DNA from: Ptychodera flava
Taxonomy: Eukaryota; Hemichordata; Enteropneusta; Ptychoderidae
DNA: 64,000 nucleotides
Reading direction: 5' to 3'
Assembly: GCF_041260155.1 (NCBI RefSeq)
Contig: NC_091933.1
Coordinates: 8,148,501 to 8,212,500, forward strand
Part shown: one piece after another, positions 12,242 to 24,281 of the stretch
Position numbering within the stretch: the first letter of the stretch is position 1
How the letters are laid out: every line of letters begins with the position of its first letter
Notes under the pieces: generated by a model
Databases searched by the model: none
What the model was told of the DNA's origin: nothing
Seen by the model: the letters and a program-made list of their open reading frames with translations, nothing else
Program-made: the position numbers and the translations under genes

Positions 12242-12633
12242 TAATAAAAAAAACAATAATTGAAATATTTAAATTTAAAACTTGGTATGAGAGCAAAATT
12301 ACTAAAACCGATGTTATCAATAATAAAACAACAATTAGAATATTTTAAATTTAAAACTTGGTATGAGAGCACAAATACTAAAACAGATGTTTATCAATAA
12401 TAAAACAACAATTAGAATATTTTAAATGTAAAACTTGATATTGGAACAAAATTACTAAAACAAGTGTTTATCCATAATAAAACAATAATTGGAATATTTT
12501 AAATCTAAAACTTGGAATGGAAGCAAAAATGTGCAAAACAGGTGTTTATCCATAATAAATAATAATTTGAATATTTAAAATTTAAAACTTGGAATGGAAG
12601 CAAACATTTCTAAAACAGGTGTTTATCCATACA
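12242..12633. repeat. minisatellite, five copies of a 77-bp unit
   Basis: The anchor word CTTG(G/A)(T/A)AT recurs at 12281, 12357, 12434, 12511 and 12588, giving spacings of 76 or 77 bp. The unit is AT-rich (AATAATAAAACAA.AATT, then a TTTAAA block, then AAACTTGG). Copies differ by about 10%. Confidence 0.9.
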
Positions 12634-13559
12634 TGTGGACGTTATACACAAACTTGATGCCGCTTATCATACTTATGTTTGAGGTAAACGCAGGTCATTC
12701 ATAAGTGTTATACTTGTTCAAATTCAGACTAATCAGCTTTGTTATTTGGCCTACACATAGTGAATCTTACATAGATATGTCACTCATAAACCTTCCAGCA
12801 TGACGAAATTTAGTATGACCATTAATTCATTTTCACGATCGTTTCATTGATCGTGTCTAAAACCGGGGTCGAATATATTCATGGTCACCCATTCATTCAC
12901 TATCTTTCGACATGTCAAACAATATAAATAGTATCTCGCATCAAACAAAATTCACGAAAAATGGCCGACTTTGTCCCCTTAAACTTTCTTCATGAGCAAA
13001 AATAAGTATATCAAATGTACCTTAAAAGTGTGATCAAATCCACTTTATTCACTTTTGTTCATAGCCTTATTACAAAAGGTTGTTCAATGTGTAAATGAGC
13101 TAATTATGGTATGTCATACCCCTAAACTTCGAGAATGACTTAAATTAGTACAAGTGTCGTTCTCACTGCAACCTTTTCGCTGGCCCAGCACCGCCCCTCA
13201 TCCGATTCCGACTTATAAAATACATAAAAAGTATTCCATATTTTCTTGATAGGTCATATATAGCGATCGAGACATTGTCCCTTTAAAAAAATTGTAAAAC
13301 TTCTTTTTAAATATGGTTTCCTGTGAACAGTAATGAATACGTGTAATTACTATATCAAAGCTATTTGTCAAAAGTGAATCAAGCGAATTTTATCAAACTT
13401 CTAAGGTACAAAAGTTATACTAACATTACGTTATACTGCAAGTTCATGGGCATGAAATATAGGAGGATTTGATCAGATTTCTAAGGTATATATCAAAGAT
13501 CAATACTGTAAATTTGAACTAGTACAACGTTGATGGATGTTTGATTGATTGATTGATGG
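12634..13559. other. non-coding, nothing recognised
   Basis: Neither strand shows an exon, RNA gene or clear repeat boundary. A GATT repeat of four units lies near 13538. Confidence 0.5.
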
Positions 13560-15060
13560 ATTACCCGGATAATTCTGACGATTATATGCATCTACTGCTA
13601 TACGTAATTTGAAGGAATTAATTTGACTTCAAAACTGTGCCAAGTGACCTGTAAAGTCTCAGTAAATAGTAGCATTACGACTTTGTCCGACATCGATTAT
13701 TGATTTGAACAAATGTCTTTGACTTCAAAATTGTCCCTATGACCTCAAGAGTGTCCTGGATTATTCTGATGATTATATGCTCCCACTGCTATACCCAACT
13801 ATTTTTACGTAATGGAAGGAATATGTTTGACTGAAATATGTGCTTCTTGACCTGTAAAGTGCCAATTACTATTTTGATTATGGTAACCTTCCATTACCTT
13901 GTGTAACATTAAGTGTCGACTTGAAAAAAATACCTATGACTCCAAACGTGTTCCCACGACCTCAAAATCCCAGATAATCCTGTTGGTTATATGCTCCCAC
14001 TGCTATATCCACGTACTTTTACGAATTGAAGGAATGTGTTTGACTTCAAAACTGTAGCAGGTTTTCTGTAAAGTGCCAGTTACGGATAGCATTAATGTAC
14101 ACATCCTCTGTTTTGTCAAACATTAAGTATCAAATTGAAAAAAAATAGTCGACTCAAAAAATGTCCTTATGGCCTCAAAAGTGTCCCTGGATAATTCTGA
14201 TGACTAAAGTAGTATACTCCCACCGCTATGTCCAACTATTTTCGTCTAATTGAAGCAATTTTTTTCTACAAGTAACCTTAATTTTTTTATTTTATATCTA
14301 ACTTGCATTATTAACAAGCAGTTGTAGCTATGACTTAGAAGTTGTTCCTATCAACTAACAAGCATCCCTCTTTAGGCAATGCATGCTAAGATAAAAATAC
14401 AATCCAATAGCCTTGTTAGTTCTGTTCCAAGCAATGATTTTATGCTGCTTGAAATTTTAAATATCAGCGTATACTGTGACTTCAAAATCGTCCCAATGTA
14501 TTGCCGGTATATTCTTAAAAGCGCCAGCCTCAGTCCTTGTTAAATCTGTTCCAGGCCATAGTCTTGTATTTTTATATCCAACTTGAAGTATTAAATACAA
14601 GCAGTCAGTATCACTGGGTATAGGTCTTTTTAAACACTAGCTTTCCCCTTAACAACTCTCTTAGAGTCCTAACACTTGAAGAATTGAATAGCGTCAACTA
14701 GTATGACTTCAAAACAGTGCATGACTTCAATAGCATCTCTTTAAAGAATAGGTATATTTTAGCAGAAAAAATAGCCCCTTCCATTTAAAATGCTGTCTCA
14801 AGCCCTATTTACGCAGTTCTTAGTATGACTTCAAAATGTCTATATGACTTCGAAACCGTCATTTTATAGAGTAGGTATAATGTCATATAGACACTAGCCC
14901 CCTCCATTAATTGCGTCCTCAGCCCTAACTTTTTTAATTTTTTCCAAATTTAAGTATTAAATAGGAGCTTATATGACTTTAAAATGTCCATACTACAAAA
15001 GCATCTTGTTATGCGATGGGTATTGTCAAACTTGAGTTAACCCCCTATCTCAGTGCACAT
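13560..15060. repeat. degenerate tandem array, unit about 190-220 bp
   Basis: The phrase GGATAATTCTGATGATTATA with variants recurs at about 13567, 13759, 13973 and 14191. Each copy is followed by a CTCCCACTGCTATA block, a GAAGGAAT..TTTGACTTCAAAACTGT block and a TGACCTGTAAAGTGCC block. More eroded pieces with the words GACTTCAAAA and CTATGAC run on to about 15000. No coding frame crosses it. This is an old local amplification. Confidence 0.75.
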
Positions 15061-15969
15061 TTAGCATGGGTACACCGTTTAGGTCAGGGGCACCTTTAAG
15101 GTTTTATCAGACATGGCATCATTTTTATGATGAGGAATTACTATCCGCCACTTCAGCTTCGGGCGTATACGTACCATTGCACCACATATTGAGTCACTTG
15201 GATATCTGCAACAAGAAACGTGTTTTAATAATGGTAAACACCTGAAAATCACACGTTCAAAAATAAAAGAACTCGGCAGAAACGTTTAATGTTTAGGTCT
15301 TTTGATGAATTTCCCAAAATAGGGAGCTTAGCTCACTGGCATTCATTTTGTGCCCAGTAAAGACATTCTTGTAGTTCACCATGGCCTACTTTTCTGTCAG
15401 TTTCGTATTCTGTACTTTCAATTAAAGAAAGTCAATAAAGAAAGCAGCAATTGATTAAAGTACATTGCAAGTTGGCCCAGTATTAACAAAAATATTAGGA
15501 ATGTGTGGTGGGCGAGCGAGCGATTTGCGGAACACACTAAAAAGAGGAACCAAGAAGTTAACTACGTATAAAGTCAAATAACAATAGACTCATGTTGTAC
15601 ATAAATACTTGTATTGTTATGAAGGAGCCGTGTGCTGCTAAAATTGTACTCTATGTCATCGAACTTAAAGTGTAAACGACGAGATTTTGATGCTAGAGTT
15701 AACCAAAGGCAATAACAAAATATTCTTGTGCCAATTCATTTCACCCCCTGAACGATAGCACGTTTTACTTGATCATTACTTGATCATGATAGCTCTGCTG
15801 GTGGACAGAGTTGTCCCCAAGGTTGTCTTTCTCCCACTTTAAGCGATGTATTCATTGCTTCAATAAAGTTTGTGTCCGATGTGTGATAGTGCGTGTACGA
15901 GCGTGAGTGCTTCATGAACTCTACTTTGGAGAAGTCGCAATCAGAAAAATGTAACAACTTAGCCCGGTT
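15061..15969. other. non-coding, nothing recognised
   Basis: I see no exon or RNA gene. An open frame on the minus strand (15784-16164) overlaps the SINE below and is not supported as a gene. Confidence 0.5.
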
Positions 15970-16076
15970 ATTGAACCACTCTTTATTGAGAGTGGGGATA
16001 TTTGGCCGAGGGGTTCTGTCTGCTGCTCCTCCGCTAGGATGCCGTATGCTATGAGTTCGAATCCTATTGAAAACAC
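15970..16076 (+). mobile_element. tRNA-like SINE, copy 1
   Basis: The segment holds an A-box-like TTGGCCGAGGGGTTCTG and, about 50 bp on, a B-box GAGTTCGAATCC, the internal Pol III promoter layout of a tRNA. A matching copy lies at 51550-51672, sharing the same upstream leader TTGAACCACTCTTT. The spacing and the GGCCGAGGGG word recall a Leu/Ser-type tRNA ancestor. It does not fold as a complete tRNA, so I call it a SINE head and not a tRNA gene. Confidence 0.6.
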
Positions 16077-18308
16077 CGTATAAGTAAATCATACCATTAT
16101 ATTGATGTTGCAAATAAAGCGATCTGATTGGTCGAGACGTGAAGATAACCGGTTTTATTCGCAATATAGCACGGATAAACCACGCTCTCAGCTAGAAACA
16201 AATTCAGAAGTAATAGCAATAAACCACCCAAGCAAGGAGTATACCACCTGCCCAGTTCATTTCATATATGCCTCGCTATTGCTCATGCATATGAGTGTAC
16301 TTTATTGCTTAATTATATACCTACGTCATAGCATTCCATTTCGCGTGGGCCTTCAGGAAGTGTACTTCATCGGATCGACAGACTTAACATTTCTGTAAGG
16401 AAGGTTACATCTGCTGCAAAACCCGCGTCAAGGTAAGTTTAAATACTAATACGTATTTCCTATAATGCGCATCTTGGAAATATACAAGAATCATCTGTGA
16501 TTGTTATGTTCAGTCAACCTTACCGAGCGATTTTCAGCCCTTGATATGTCAGTGGCGTTGCAAACTGTTCGAAAACGCTCAACATGAACTTCTTGCTCTC
16601 TGGATAGTGTGTTGATCAAGTACTAGACAGATAATTACGCTATGTGTCCCAGTCATTTTGGCAAGTACTATCTTCGCTTCAAACAATGTTTCTTATACGT
16701 AATGTATTATATCAGCGAGTCAATTTATTACGCGAAGCATCCTCCTGATTTTAACGGCTCGGGATATATGTTGTATAACGATCGTAATTTACTTGTGCTG
16801 AAGCAGGCTCCTCATCTGGTGCAGAAATGTTCATGTTTTCAAAAACTGCACAAAAATAACATAAAGTCGGCGTTATGACAAATAAAAATCTGTAAATGAT
16901 TATAATATACATAAAGGTAATAAAAAGGTCTGGTCTACCTGTTTGGTCCCCGCAGATGAAGTAATGAGAGTATAGTTTGGTCACGTTCGTGCATGCGTGC
17001 ATGCGTCCGTAAGCTTTAATCGGAGATGTTGGCCCAATTCTGCCAAGGTTTGTAGAAGAACACAATCATGCGTCATATACAGGCAATGTGGATTTATTTT
17101 GCAGTACGACATGCGGCTGGAAGTTTTGTTTTTGATTTTTAATGTTTTATGTCTGGAGCTAGACTCGGTGCTAGATCGATTTGCTTCAAAGTTGATAAAA
17201 GGAAATAACCCTGTATTGTACATTGTATGGTACAGGGACATTACCATTCGCCATGCATATGCATATGTGTTTTTCCATAAGATCTAATTAGGCTGCCAAG
17301 GGCAATTTTGTTTCAAGTTTCTCTTGTCTAGAACAAAGACATGCTGAACTGATTTGTTTCAAAATTGGTACAATGACAGTGTGTTATATTAAACGTATGT
17401 GCATGTAAATTTCTATCGCTATACATATCAATGAATACGGCCAGCGGGAGGGGCACTTGGTACGACTTTCAGTCCTGCAAAAACGTTGGAACATATCTCA
17501 TTCAAAGTTGGTATATGGACACAATACAATGACATTCACATGCATGTCAATATGTGTGACAATACAATCAAATGTGAATGCAATGCGACCATTTAAGCTA
17601 GTCACGATTTTTTCGTATTCACAGCCATCTTAACATACGGAATTAAAATTTGGTACAAGAATATCACCGCGATTTCATACGAACGTCATTTTTTGTCTCT
17701 AGGATGATTTTAACAAGCACAACTATGAATTGTTACAACCCAAACAGGGATCAATGGCTCCAAACAACATTTTATCCGGTGGGGACTATGTCATCAGTGG
17801 TTATTTGTGTATTCAGAATGGCTGCATAGGAACATGCAATACACTTTACAGTTATCAGAGCTGTCACTTACAACTATTGAGGGACTGTCTACTATATGAT
17901 CAGTCCATTTGTTCATATTTCATCGTCAGACCAATCTCTAAATTTGTTCAACAAGTGCGTAAATTCCTTAAGTAATATACGTTTTTTTATTTTTTTGACT
18001 GTAGCTCGAAGTTAGTTCTTCAATTTTTGTCTCGCTCATCTAATTCTCCTTTGCCACTCATTGATAAAGGTCTATTGAAACGAAAGGCAATCTAAAATGA
18101 TTTGCTTGATATATAAAGTTTTCTATGGTGGATGTAGCCGTATGTTTTATTTATTTTCTTTATTCATCAGACTTTGACTGTAATGGCTCAGCAAAAGAAA
18201 GAACTAAACCAAATGAATGACATTTCCCAACTAATATTGTTCTAAATGGAGTTTTTAAAGTAACCTTCCTGTTGCCCCGATTTGCAACAGGAACATTGAT
18301 ATGCTTAA
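16077..18308. other. intergenic with faint repeats
   Basis: No gene is supported. Between about 17100 and 17700 the words TTCAAAATTGGTAC, CATTCAAAGTTGGTAT and AAATTTGGTACAAGAAT recur every ~190 bp, which suggests a very old repeat. A CATG/GCAT run sits near 16990. Confidence 0.45.
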
Positions 18309-18438
18309 AGTAAAATGTGGAACTGAACATTAAGTTATAAAATTATTGAGGGCCCTATATCACGTTTTATTGGAGTAAAATATGGAACTGAACATTAAGT
18401 TATAAAATTATTGAGGGCCCTATATCACGTTTTATTGC
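18309..18438. repeat. 65-bp tandem duplication
   Basis: Two adjacent copies (18309-18373, 18374-18438) are almost identical, differing at two or three bases. This is a recent direct duplication in non-coding DNA. Confidence 0.9.
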
Positions 18439-19174
18439 AGTGTAGATGTTGGTCATAACAAACCTTTACTCCCAATACCTAGCAAAATTATTTCTAATCT
18501 TATCGTCTAACCTACATACTGAGAAAAGGACACTCCAGCGCTAGTTAAACACGATATTTTTTGTAGCGCATACAATGTCGAGCAAAGAAATCTTTTAGAA
18601 ATGGCATTAATGTATTAGAAGTTAGACTGGGGTTACAAAATTGTTAGAGTCACCCAAAAACTGTCAATAAATCCCCGAAAACATACAACTTGCTTTCAGG
18701 CGCATAATTTCAACTCCTCTGCATTGATCCTTGCCATGGATTGTTTATTTACTAATTCTGATCAACTATAATCTACATTTAATACCAAATAAATTGTAAA
18801 TAACAATTCCAATAAGTCATGTCAGAATTATGTTTAGTTTTAATATCTTCTTATCTTTGAGTAGTTGCATCCAAAAGACATATTTGACCTTGCGAGAAAA
18901 GTATTCAGCATTTAACAAACAGTAATGTCGACCGTTTACTGGTTTTGTAAGTGACCCCGGGCCTTGTAGAAATTTGTTTTACGGAAGTTATTCTTAATAC
19001 CTGGTGACGACAAACCCAAGACCCATTTGAATTTATAGTATTCAGTTATATGCTTACTTCTCGATACAAAAACTTTCCATGACGTCAAAATGAATGACAT
19101 GCAAGCATGTTAAATGCACTCTTACTTTATATTTTTGTGATGCAGTTCAAATTATCAACACTGCCTCATACAAA

Positions 19175-19490
19175 ATGGGCCGAACATTTCTGATCTCGCA
19201 TTCCTTCGAGCTGTTCGAGACCATTATCCTGTTCAGCATTTTTGCACTTGTCCATCCTTCAAACATCTATGAGGTTGCAGTTTTCACCGACGTCACCTTT
19301 ACTGGATTCAACCATTTGACCGTACATAATGAAACCGGCGATGTGTACGTTGGTGGAGTGAATCAGCTGTATAGGTTGAATGCAGACTTGGAACTTAAAG
19401 CAAATGTAACTACGGGACCGGAGTATGATGATGATGATGAAGCATATGATACTTTCAACAAAATACTGACAATATATTACGATGGTGACG
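19175..19490 (+). pseudogene. plexin-like gene, first coding exon, sema domain N-terminal part
   Basis: The ATG at 19175 starts a signal-peptide-like stretch (hydrophobic core ETIILFSIFALV). A TTTTTGTGATGCAG acceptor 30 bp upstream implies a 5' UTR exon. The sema blade-1 signature follows: FNHLTVHNETGDVYVGGVNQ, then LYRL and the TGPEYD/FNKILTIYYDGDG segment. These align by eye with plexin-A sema domains. The reading stops near 19490 because a retroelement fragment is inserted; plexin sequence resumes at about 20255. Plexins are semaphorin receptors on the cell surface that signal through a cytoplasmic RapGAP. I mark this exon as a pseudogene part because of the insertion and the damage in the following exon, though error in the assembly is not excluded. 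Confidence 0.75.
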
Positions 19491-19494
19491 GTGA

Positions 19495-20250
19495 ACTTTC
19501 AACCTTACATTTAGATACACAGACGATGTTATTTCATTGAATAACTCTGAATTCAGTAAATATCTCGCTATGATTTATCCTCCAGAATTGGCGATTAAAG
19601 AGACTACAGAAACGGCCTCTTCTGCTTCATATCTGGACATTTTACTTGAATTTGACTCTAATGGTCACCTTTCTACTAGGCTATATGACAAGAGAGATGA
19701 TTTCAACTTTAGTATAATTAATTTTCCACACCTCATCAGTAATATTCCACTCTCACCTGCTTATGGGGTATACATTTCCCAGCTTATTCGATATGCAAGA
19801 GCATGCAGTTCATATGGTGATTTTGTAGAGAGACATGGCCATCTCTCTTTCAAACTGTTAAATCAAGGTTACACCAGAGCAAGACTTGTCTCTACATTCA
19901 AACGCTTTTTTGGCAGGTATCGCAAGCTGGTTGATAAATACGATATCTCTCTTCGACAAATGATCACTGATGGCATCGGTGACATGGGGCCTTAGTTAGT
20001 GACCACTACCTATCTGACTTACAGATTGATATATGGCGGGTGCCACATGTGGGGCAGGATGCGCTTACTATTTTCGAAACACCTGACATCACTTCTTGGT
20101 CTTCTGGCCAGAGGTCCATATATCTTTCTTTCATGAATATGACTTTGTTTGTGTACCGTCTATTTACTGTCTGTTCTGTGCTGTTTTGTGTCTATGTTTA
20201 CAACTATTGTCTTACAAATTTTGACCTAGTGTTATTGGATTATGGATTGG
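19495..20250 (+). mobile_element. retroelement 3' fragment with RT, Penelope-like type, inside plexin exon
   Basis: The fragment opens in an RT active-site segment (FRYTDDVISLNN, with the YxDD box). It runs into a conserved domain known to me from many invertebrate genomes: SYLDILLEFD, RLYDKRDDFNFSIINFPHL, AYGVYISQLIRYARACSSYG and KLLNQGYTRARL. The order of RT box, FLD/LY.K segment, SQL.R.AR.C and a GY helix resembles Penelope-like elements, but the family is my inference. A non-coding tail to about 20250 follows. It is 5' truncated, lies in the same direction as the host gene, and looks fairly young because this part of the frame is well kept. Confidence 0.7.
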
Positions 20251-21028
20251 TATGATTGCGATTATTTTATAACCTGTGGTGGATATCAAGGTGTTTGCCA
20301 AAAACGACATATTCATGATTTGTCCGTGACCAATGAAAATAGCGCCGTAGTCTATGTTGTCACAAACAAGACCGATGAATGTACTGTTGGATTCATTGCA
20401 CCACATTATTACTTGGTCAACCATTGCTGTTGTTGGTACATCAAGTACATCAGTAAATCCTGGTAGCCCGCTGGTGAGTGGCAGGCTACTCCAAGGTAAT
20501 AACATATTTGAGGTTTTTGAAGACGGTGGAGAAAAGACAAGAGTGGATGTTGCTTTACCGTACATCACCACATTTCCAGTCAGCTATATGGCCGGGTTCA
20601 GCTACAATGGTTACAGTTACTTTGTGACAACACAAAAGTCATCAACATCAGGTTCGGAGTACATTTCCAAGCTTGTCCGTGTATGTCAGAGGGCAGAGCG
20701 GCACAACTTTAATTCTTACACTGAAGTGACATTGAAGTGCCGAGATGATTCATAAAGCCTTGCTTAAGCAGCATATATCACTAGACCTGGACAAGACCTC
20801 ATTCAATCCTTGGCATTGAATGACGCTGAAGAAGTTCTGTTTGTCACGTTTGCTGTTGATGAGAATGATCCTCCAGCACCAACTACAAAGTCGGCAATAT
20901 GCATGTATAAAATGAGTGTACTTGAGAGAGCCTTCCAAGATGCAGTTGAAGGATGTATGGAAGGCGATGGTGTGCAAGAGTTTACTGCTTACTGGATGCT
21001 CGGTGCTTCCTGCTATAGCTCGTTACCT
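20251..21028 (+). pseudogene. plexin-like gene, rest of sema exon, broken
   Basis: Plexin sequence resumes with CDYFITCGGYQGVCQKRHI, the sema block usually reading VxCGxxxQGxCxxR. After GFIAPH the frame shifts at about 20400 and continues as STIAVVGTSS. The strong blocks SYMAGFSYNGYSYFVTTQKS and ISKLVRVCQRAE follow. At 20752-20766 two TAA codons fall in frame four codons apart, where plexins read through to the AAYITRPGQD block. That block and LNDAEEVLFVTFAVDEND follow in the same frame. The exon ends at TTACCT|GTAAGTG. The residual similarity is high on both sides of every break, so inactivation, if real, is recent. Confidence 0.8.
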
Positions 21029-21080
21029 GTAAGTGTGAATAAAATTATTCCTATAAAACAACCCCATGATATTTTTTTTA

Positions 21081-22322
21081 ATTCTGGACCTGTCCACCTC
21101 AATAATTGAGTCTTCTCTGTAACATTTTCCGCGCAATGTTTAACAGCCCCGTTATGATAGTCATGGTAACAAGAACACAAAGTAAGGATTGAAGGAAAAC
21201 GGGTAAGAGTGTTGACTGTTAACGTCTATTATATTCCAATCCCTGCTTCCTTCGCATTGAAAAAGTCGAGCTGAACCAGTGACTGACCACAAATAGACAG
21301 TAATAGTTTTTGGACATGCCCTTGAATATGAATAATAATGTTAACAACTCACAGTATCGTAACTTTACAGCTTAAACGTACATTGTGATTTGTATGAAGA
21401 TCATTATCAATCATGAAAGTAAAATGGAGCGCTTGTTGACCGAGTTTACGCTTTTTTCAACAAAAAAATCATCCGGATTTGCAAAATTTATACAGCACGC
21501 GTGACAGTGCACTACTCACTGAGCTCGCATATAGAGCAGCACGTACTGTTCAGTGAGTACAACATATCTCTAATGCAAGTTCTGGGGCCCCGTTGTCTTT
21601 TGCGTGGAAAATTTTCGTAATTTTGACGGTTTTCTTGGATTCATTGGAAATCTCTAGGATGTTCAGTGCGTCTTGCATTTCATTAGCCTACCAGCACGCG
21701 GAATTCTGGACCTGTCCACCTCAATAATTGAGTCTTCTCTGTACCATTTTCCGCGCAATGTTTAACAGCCCCGTTATGATAGTCATGGTAACAAGAACAC
21801 AAAGTAAGGATTGAAGGAAAACGGGTAAGAGTGTTGACTGTTAACGTCTATTATATTCCAATTCCCTGTCCTTCGCATTGAAAAGTCGAGCTGAACCAGT
21901 GACTGACCACAAATAGACAGTAATAGTTTTTGGACATGCCCTTGAATATGAATAATAATGTTAACAACTCACAGTATCGTAACTTTACAGCTTTAAACGT
22001 ACATTGTGATTTGTATGAAGATCATTATCAATCATGAAAGTAAAATGGAGCGCTTGTTGACCGAGTTTACGCTTTTTTCAACAAAAAAATCATCCGGATT
22101 TGCAAAATTTATACAGCACGCGTGACAGTGCACTTCTCACTGAGCTCGCATATAGAGCAGCACGTACTGTTCAGTGAGTACAACATATCTCTAATGCAAG
22201 TTCTGGGGCCCCGTTGTCTTTTGCGTGGAAAATTTTCGTAATTTTGACGGTTTTCTTGGATTCATTGGAAATCTCTAGGATGTTCAGTGCGTCTTGCATT
22301 TCATTAGCCTACCAGCACGCGG
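21081..22322. repeat. 622-bp tandem duplication in plexin intron
   Basis: Copy 1 (21081-21702) and copy 2 (21703-22322) are nearly identical, with about a handful of substitutions and single-base indels. The unit has no open frame of note. The duplication is recent, or it is an artefact of haplotype merging. Confidence 0.9.
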
Positions 22323-22473
22323 ACTGCAAACAAACTATTTTATCTAAGCGCCTAATGCATTAATAAGCAGCCGTTCGCAAGTGTTGTTTGTAATTTATCC
22401 TCGAATTCCGGTAAGGTCTGCACTAACCACAATACTTATGGCAACGTCTTACTTGTCAACTTTAGTTCTTTAG

Positions 22474-22647
22474 GGGAGTTCACGAATGCCATGCAGTAAC
22501 TAACTTTAAGTATGCCAATGGAGTGGACGATCAATATGGATATGCAGTGGAAGACTATCCAGATACTCCAGTGACGTCAATAGCTGTCACTACAGTGGAA
22601 CAACATACTGTCGGTTTCTTGGGTACTGATACGGGAGTGTTCTTAAG
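22474..22647 (+). CDS. plexin-like exon, end of sema domain
   Basis: The exon lies between TTAGTTCTTTAG and AAG|GTATGG. Most of it reads FKYANGVDDQYGYAVEDYPD, PVTSIAVTTVEQHTVGFLGT and DTGVFLR, the last sema blade (plexins: TSVAVYTYxxHTVxFLGTxxGxLKK). The phase carried from 21028 gives GSSRMPCSN and then a stop. A shift of one frame at about 22500 restores the sema reading. The phase leaving this exon also does not match the next exon. Both anomalies fit the damaged state of the sema half of the gene. Confidence 0.65.
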
Positions 22648-23199
22648 GTATGGCATCATATCTAATGGGTCTACGTTGATGAAATAGGATTGTTACTTGC
22701 CTTGTCATCTCTTTAATATTATTAAAGATTACATCATCTGCATGAATTGAAATGATTGTGCATTTTAGGTCATGATTTAGTAAAGCGCAGATCATTGGCG
22801 AATCATTGTTGTATTATTTATTGTATAAATCATGCTTGTGAGAATACTACCTCTCCCTGTTTATTAGTCCCCACAGGCCAATTGTGTTTGGGTAGTTATT
22901 GTAACCTCAGACGGCTACCGGGTTATAATTGGTCAAGACGCGGTGTCAGCAACGTACCATGAGTGAATGCTGCACATGCTGGATCCTCGCACAATCAATT
23001 GCCGAAGGGAAGAGAGCATTGATTTGAACAATCCTCTGCTCAATTAGCCTTGATGTTAAAAAGGTTGATCAAAACCATCATGATTGTACTAAAGAAAACA
23101 ACATATGTCATGGATTCTATTCCTCTCTGGTCTTCTCGTTTCAAGAAATTCTACTGCATAGTAAATGAATAAAGATAATTTCGTCTGCATTTGACTTTG

Positions 23200-23400
23200 A
23201 GAATCTCTGAAAATCTACATCTTAGGAGACTGAACTTTTGCTCAAACTTTTCCCAAGGAATATTTCATACCTTCCCTTTCAAAATTAAGAATAACAATCG
23301 GGGGTCACCGTGCAAGTTTTGGTACTAGAGAAACAAATTACCAACAGCAAGATTTACCGATATTTGAAACTCAGAACGGCCGCCATCCCTGTTCCATAGA
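23200..23400. repeat. dispersed intron repeat, copy 1
   Basis: A ~190-bp segment shares with 27520-27695 and 29036-29222 an AACTTTTGCTCAAACTTT start, a GGGTCACCGTGCAAG...TTGGTACTAGAGAAACA centre and a GCCGCCATCCCTG end. It is non-coding. Confidence 0.7.
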
Positions 23401-23779
23401 ACTACTGCAATCGCCATTCCCATCGTCGCCTAAAAGTATGAATGGTCTCAAGGGAAAGAAAGAAACTGTTAAGTCGAGTTATTTAGCTTCTTCTAAAATT
23501 AATCGAGCGGTGAAGCTGTTAGTTTGAATGTGTGTCTTCTCCAGAGAATTGATAACAAGTGCTGTCACAGTGTCAAATTGAAAAACAGAAAATAGAAAAT
23601 TTCATAAATAAAGAGGAAGATGTATTATTGAAACCACAAAACATGTAGACAAAGATAGATCATTTTCATATTTTAATATTCATTTTAGGTCATGAGAATA
23701 AATTAGTGACATCCATTTGAGCACATATCTTTGAATCTTACGTGTATTACAGGCGTTAAATATTCTGCTCTTTTGACAG

Positions 23780-23911
23780 CTTCATCTCGTCAATACATCC
23801 TTTGCAAACACCTTTGAAGTGGTTGACTTCGACGAAAGTCAGTCTCAAGTTCTTCCAGATATGATGTTCGATGTGACTGAAGAGCATTTGTATAGACTGT
23901 CTGTCAAGAGT
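23780..23911 (+). CDS. plexin-like exon, sema to PSI linker
   Basis: Read from TTTTGACAG it gives LHLVNTSFANTFEVVDFDES and QVLPDMMFDVTEEHLYRLSV, ending KS|GTAAGT in phase 0. The pattern matches the plexin linker in which VLxDMxFxxDxxxLYxLT leads into PSI1. From this exon to 29515 all ten exons keep a single consistent phase. Confidence 0.7.
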
Positions 23912-24180
23912 GTAAGTCATTGCAATGCCACATTTTAACGTAATAGAAAGTGATGATTAAGATTATGCGTGTGTTGCCGCATCTAGTCATAATAGTTCTA
24001 CTTGTCCCAGTGTTCTTGGCAAATATCAGAAGTTCCTCTTATCGATTTCCATCAAAATGTGTATCATAATTAAAGATACGCTGCAGAATGGTTCTTTGTT
24101 ATTTAACATGTTTCGCCCATCTATTATTTTCGTTAAGGTCGTAAGTCAACATCGATTTCCTGACTATATCTTTCTATTAG

Positions 24181-24281
24181 GTCCGAAAGATCAAGGTAGA
24201 AGACTGCAGCCAATATACCACATGTGCGAGCTGTCTGAGGTCATTGGATCCGTATTGTGGTTGGTGTTTGTTGGACAAGAG
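24181..24281 (+). CDS. plexin-like exon, PSI domain 1
   Basis: The exon begins after CTATTAG and reads [20 protein letters not shown], then [13 protein letters not shown]. The CxxCxxxxDPxCGWC core is diagnostic of a PSI (plexin-semaphorin-integrin) domain, a small disulphide knot that positions the sema propeller. It ends AAG AG|GTTTGT, phase 2, and is completed by the next exon's R-C. Confidence 0.75.

Noticed and set aside
12242-15060. CRISPR array
   Set aside because: The repeats are 77 bp or ~200 bp, adjoining or degenerate, with no unique spacers, and the DNA is eukaryotic.
15970-16076. Functional tRNA gene
   Set aside because: A and B boxes are present, but I cannot fold a full acceptor stem and anticodon arm, and a second diverged copy at 51.5 kb indicates a SINE.
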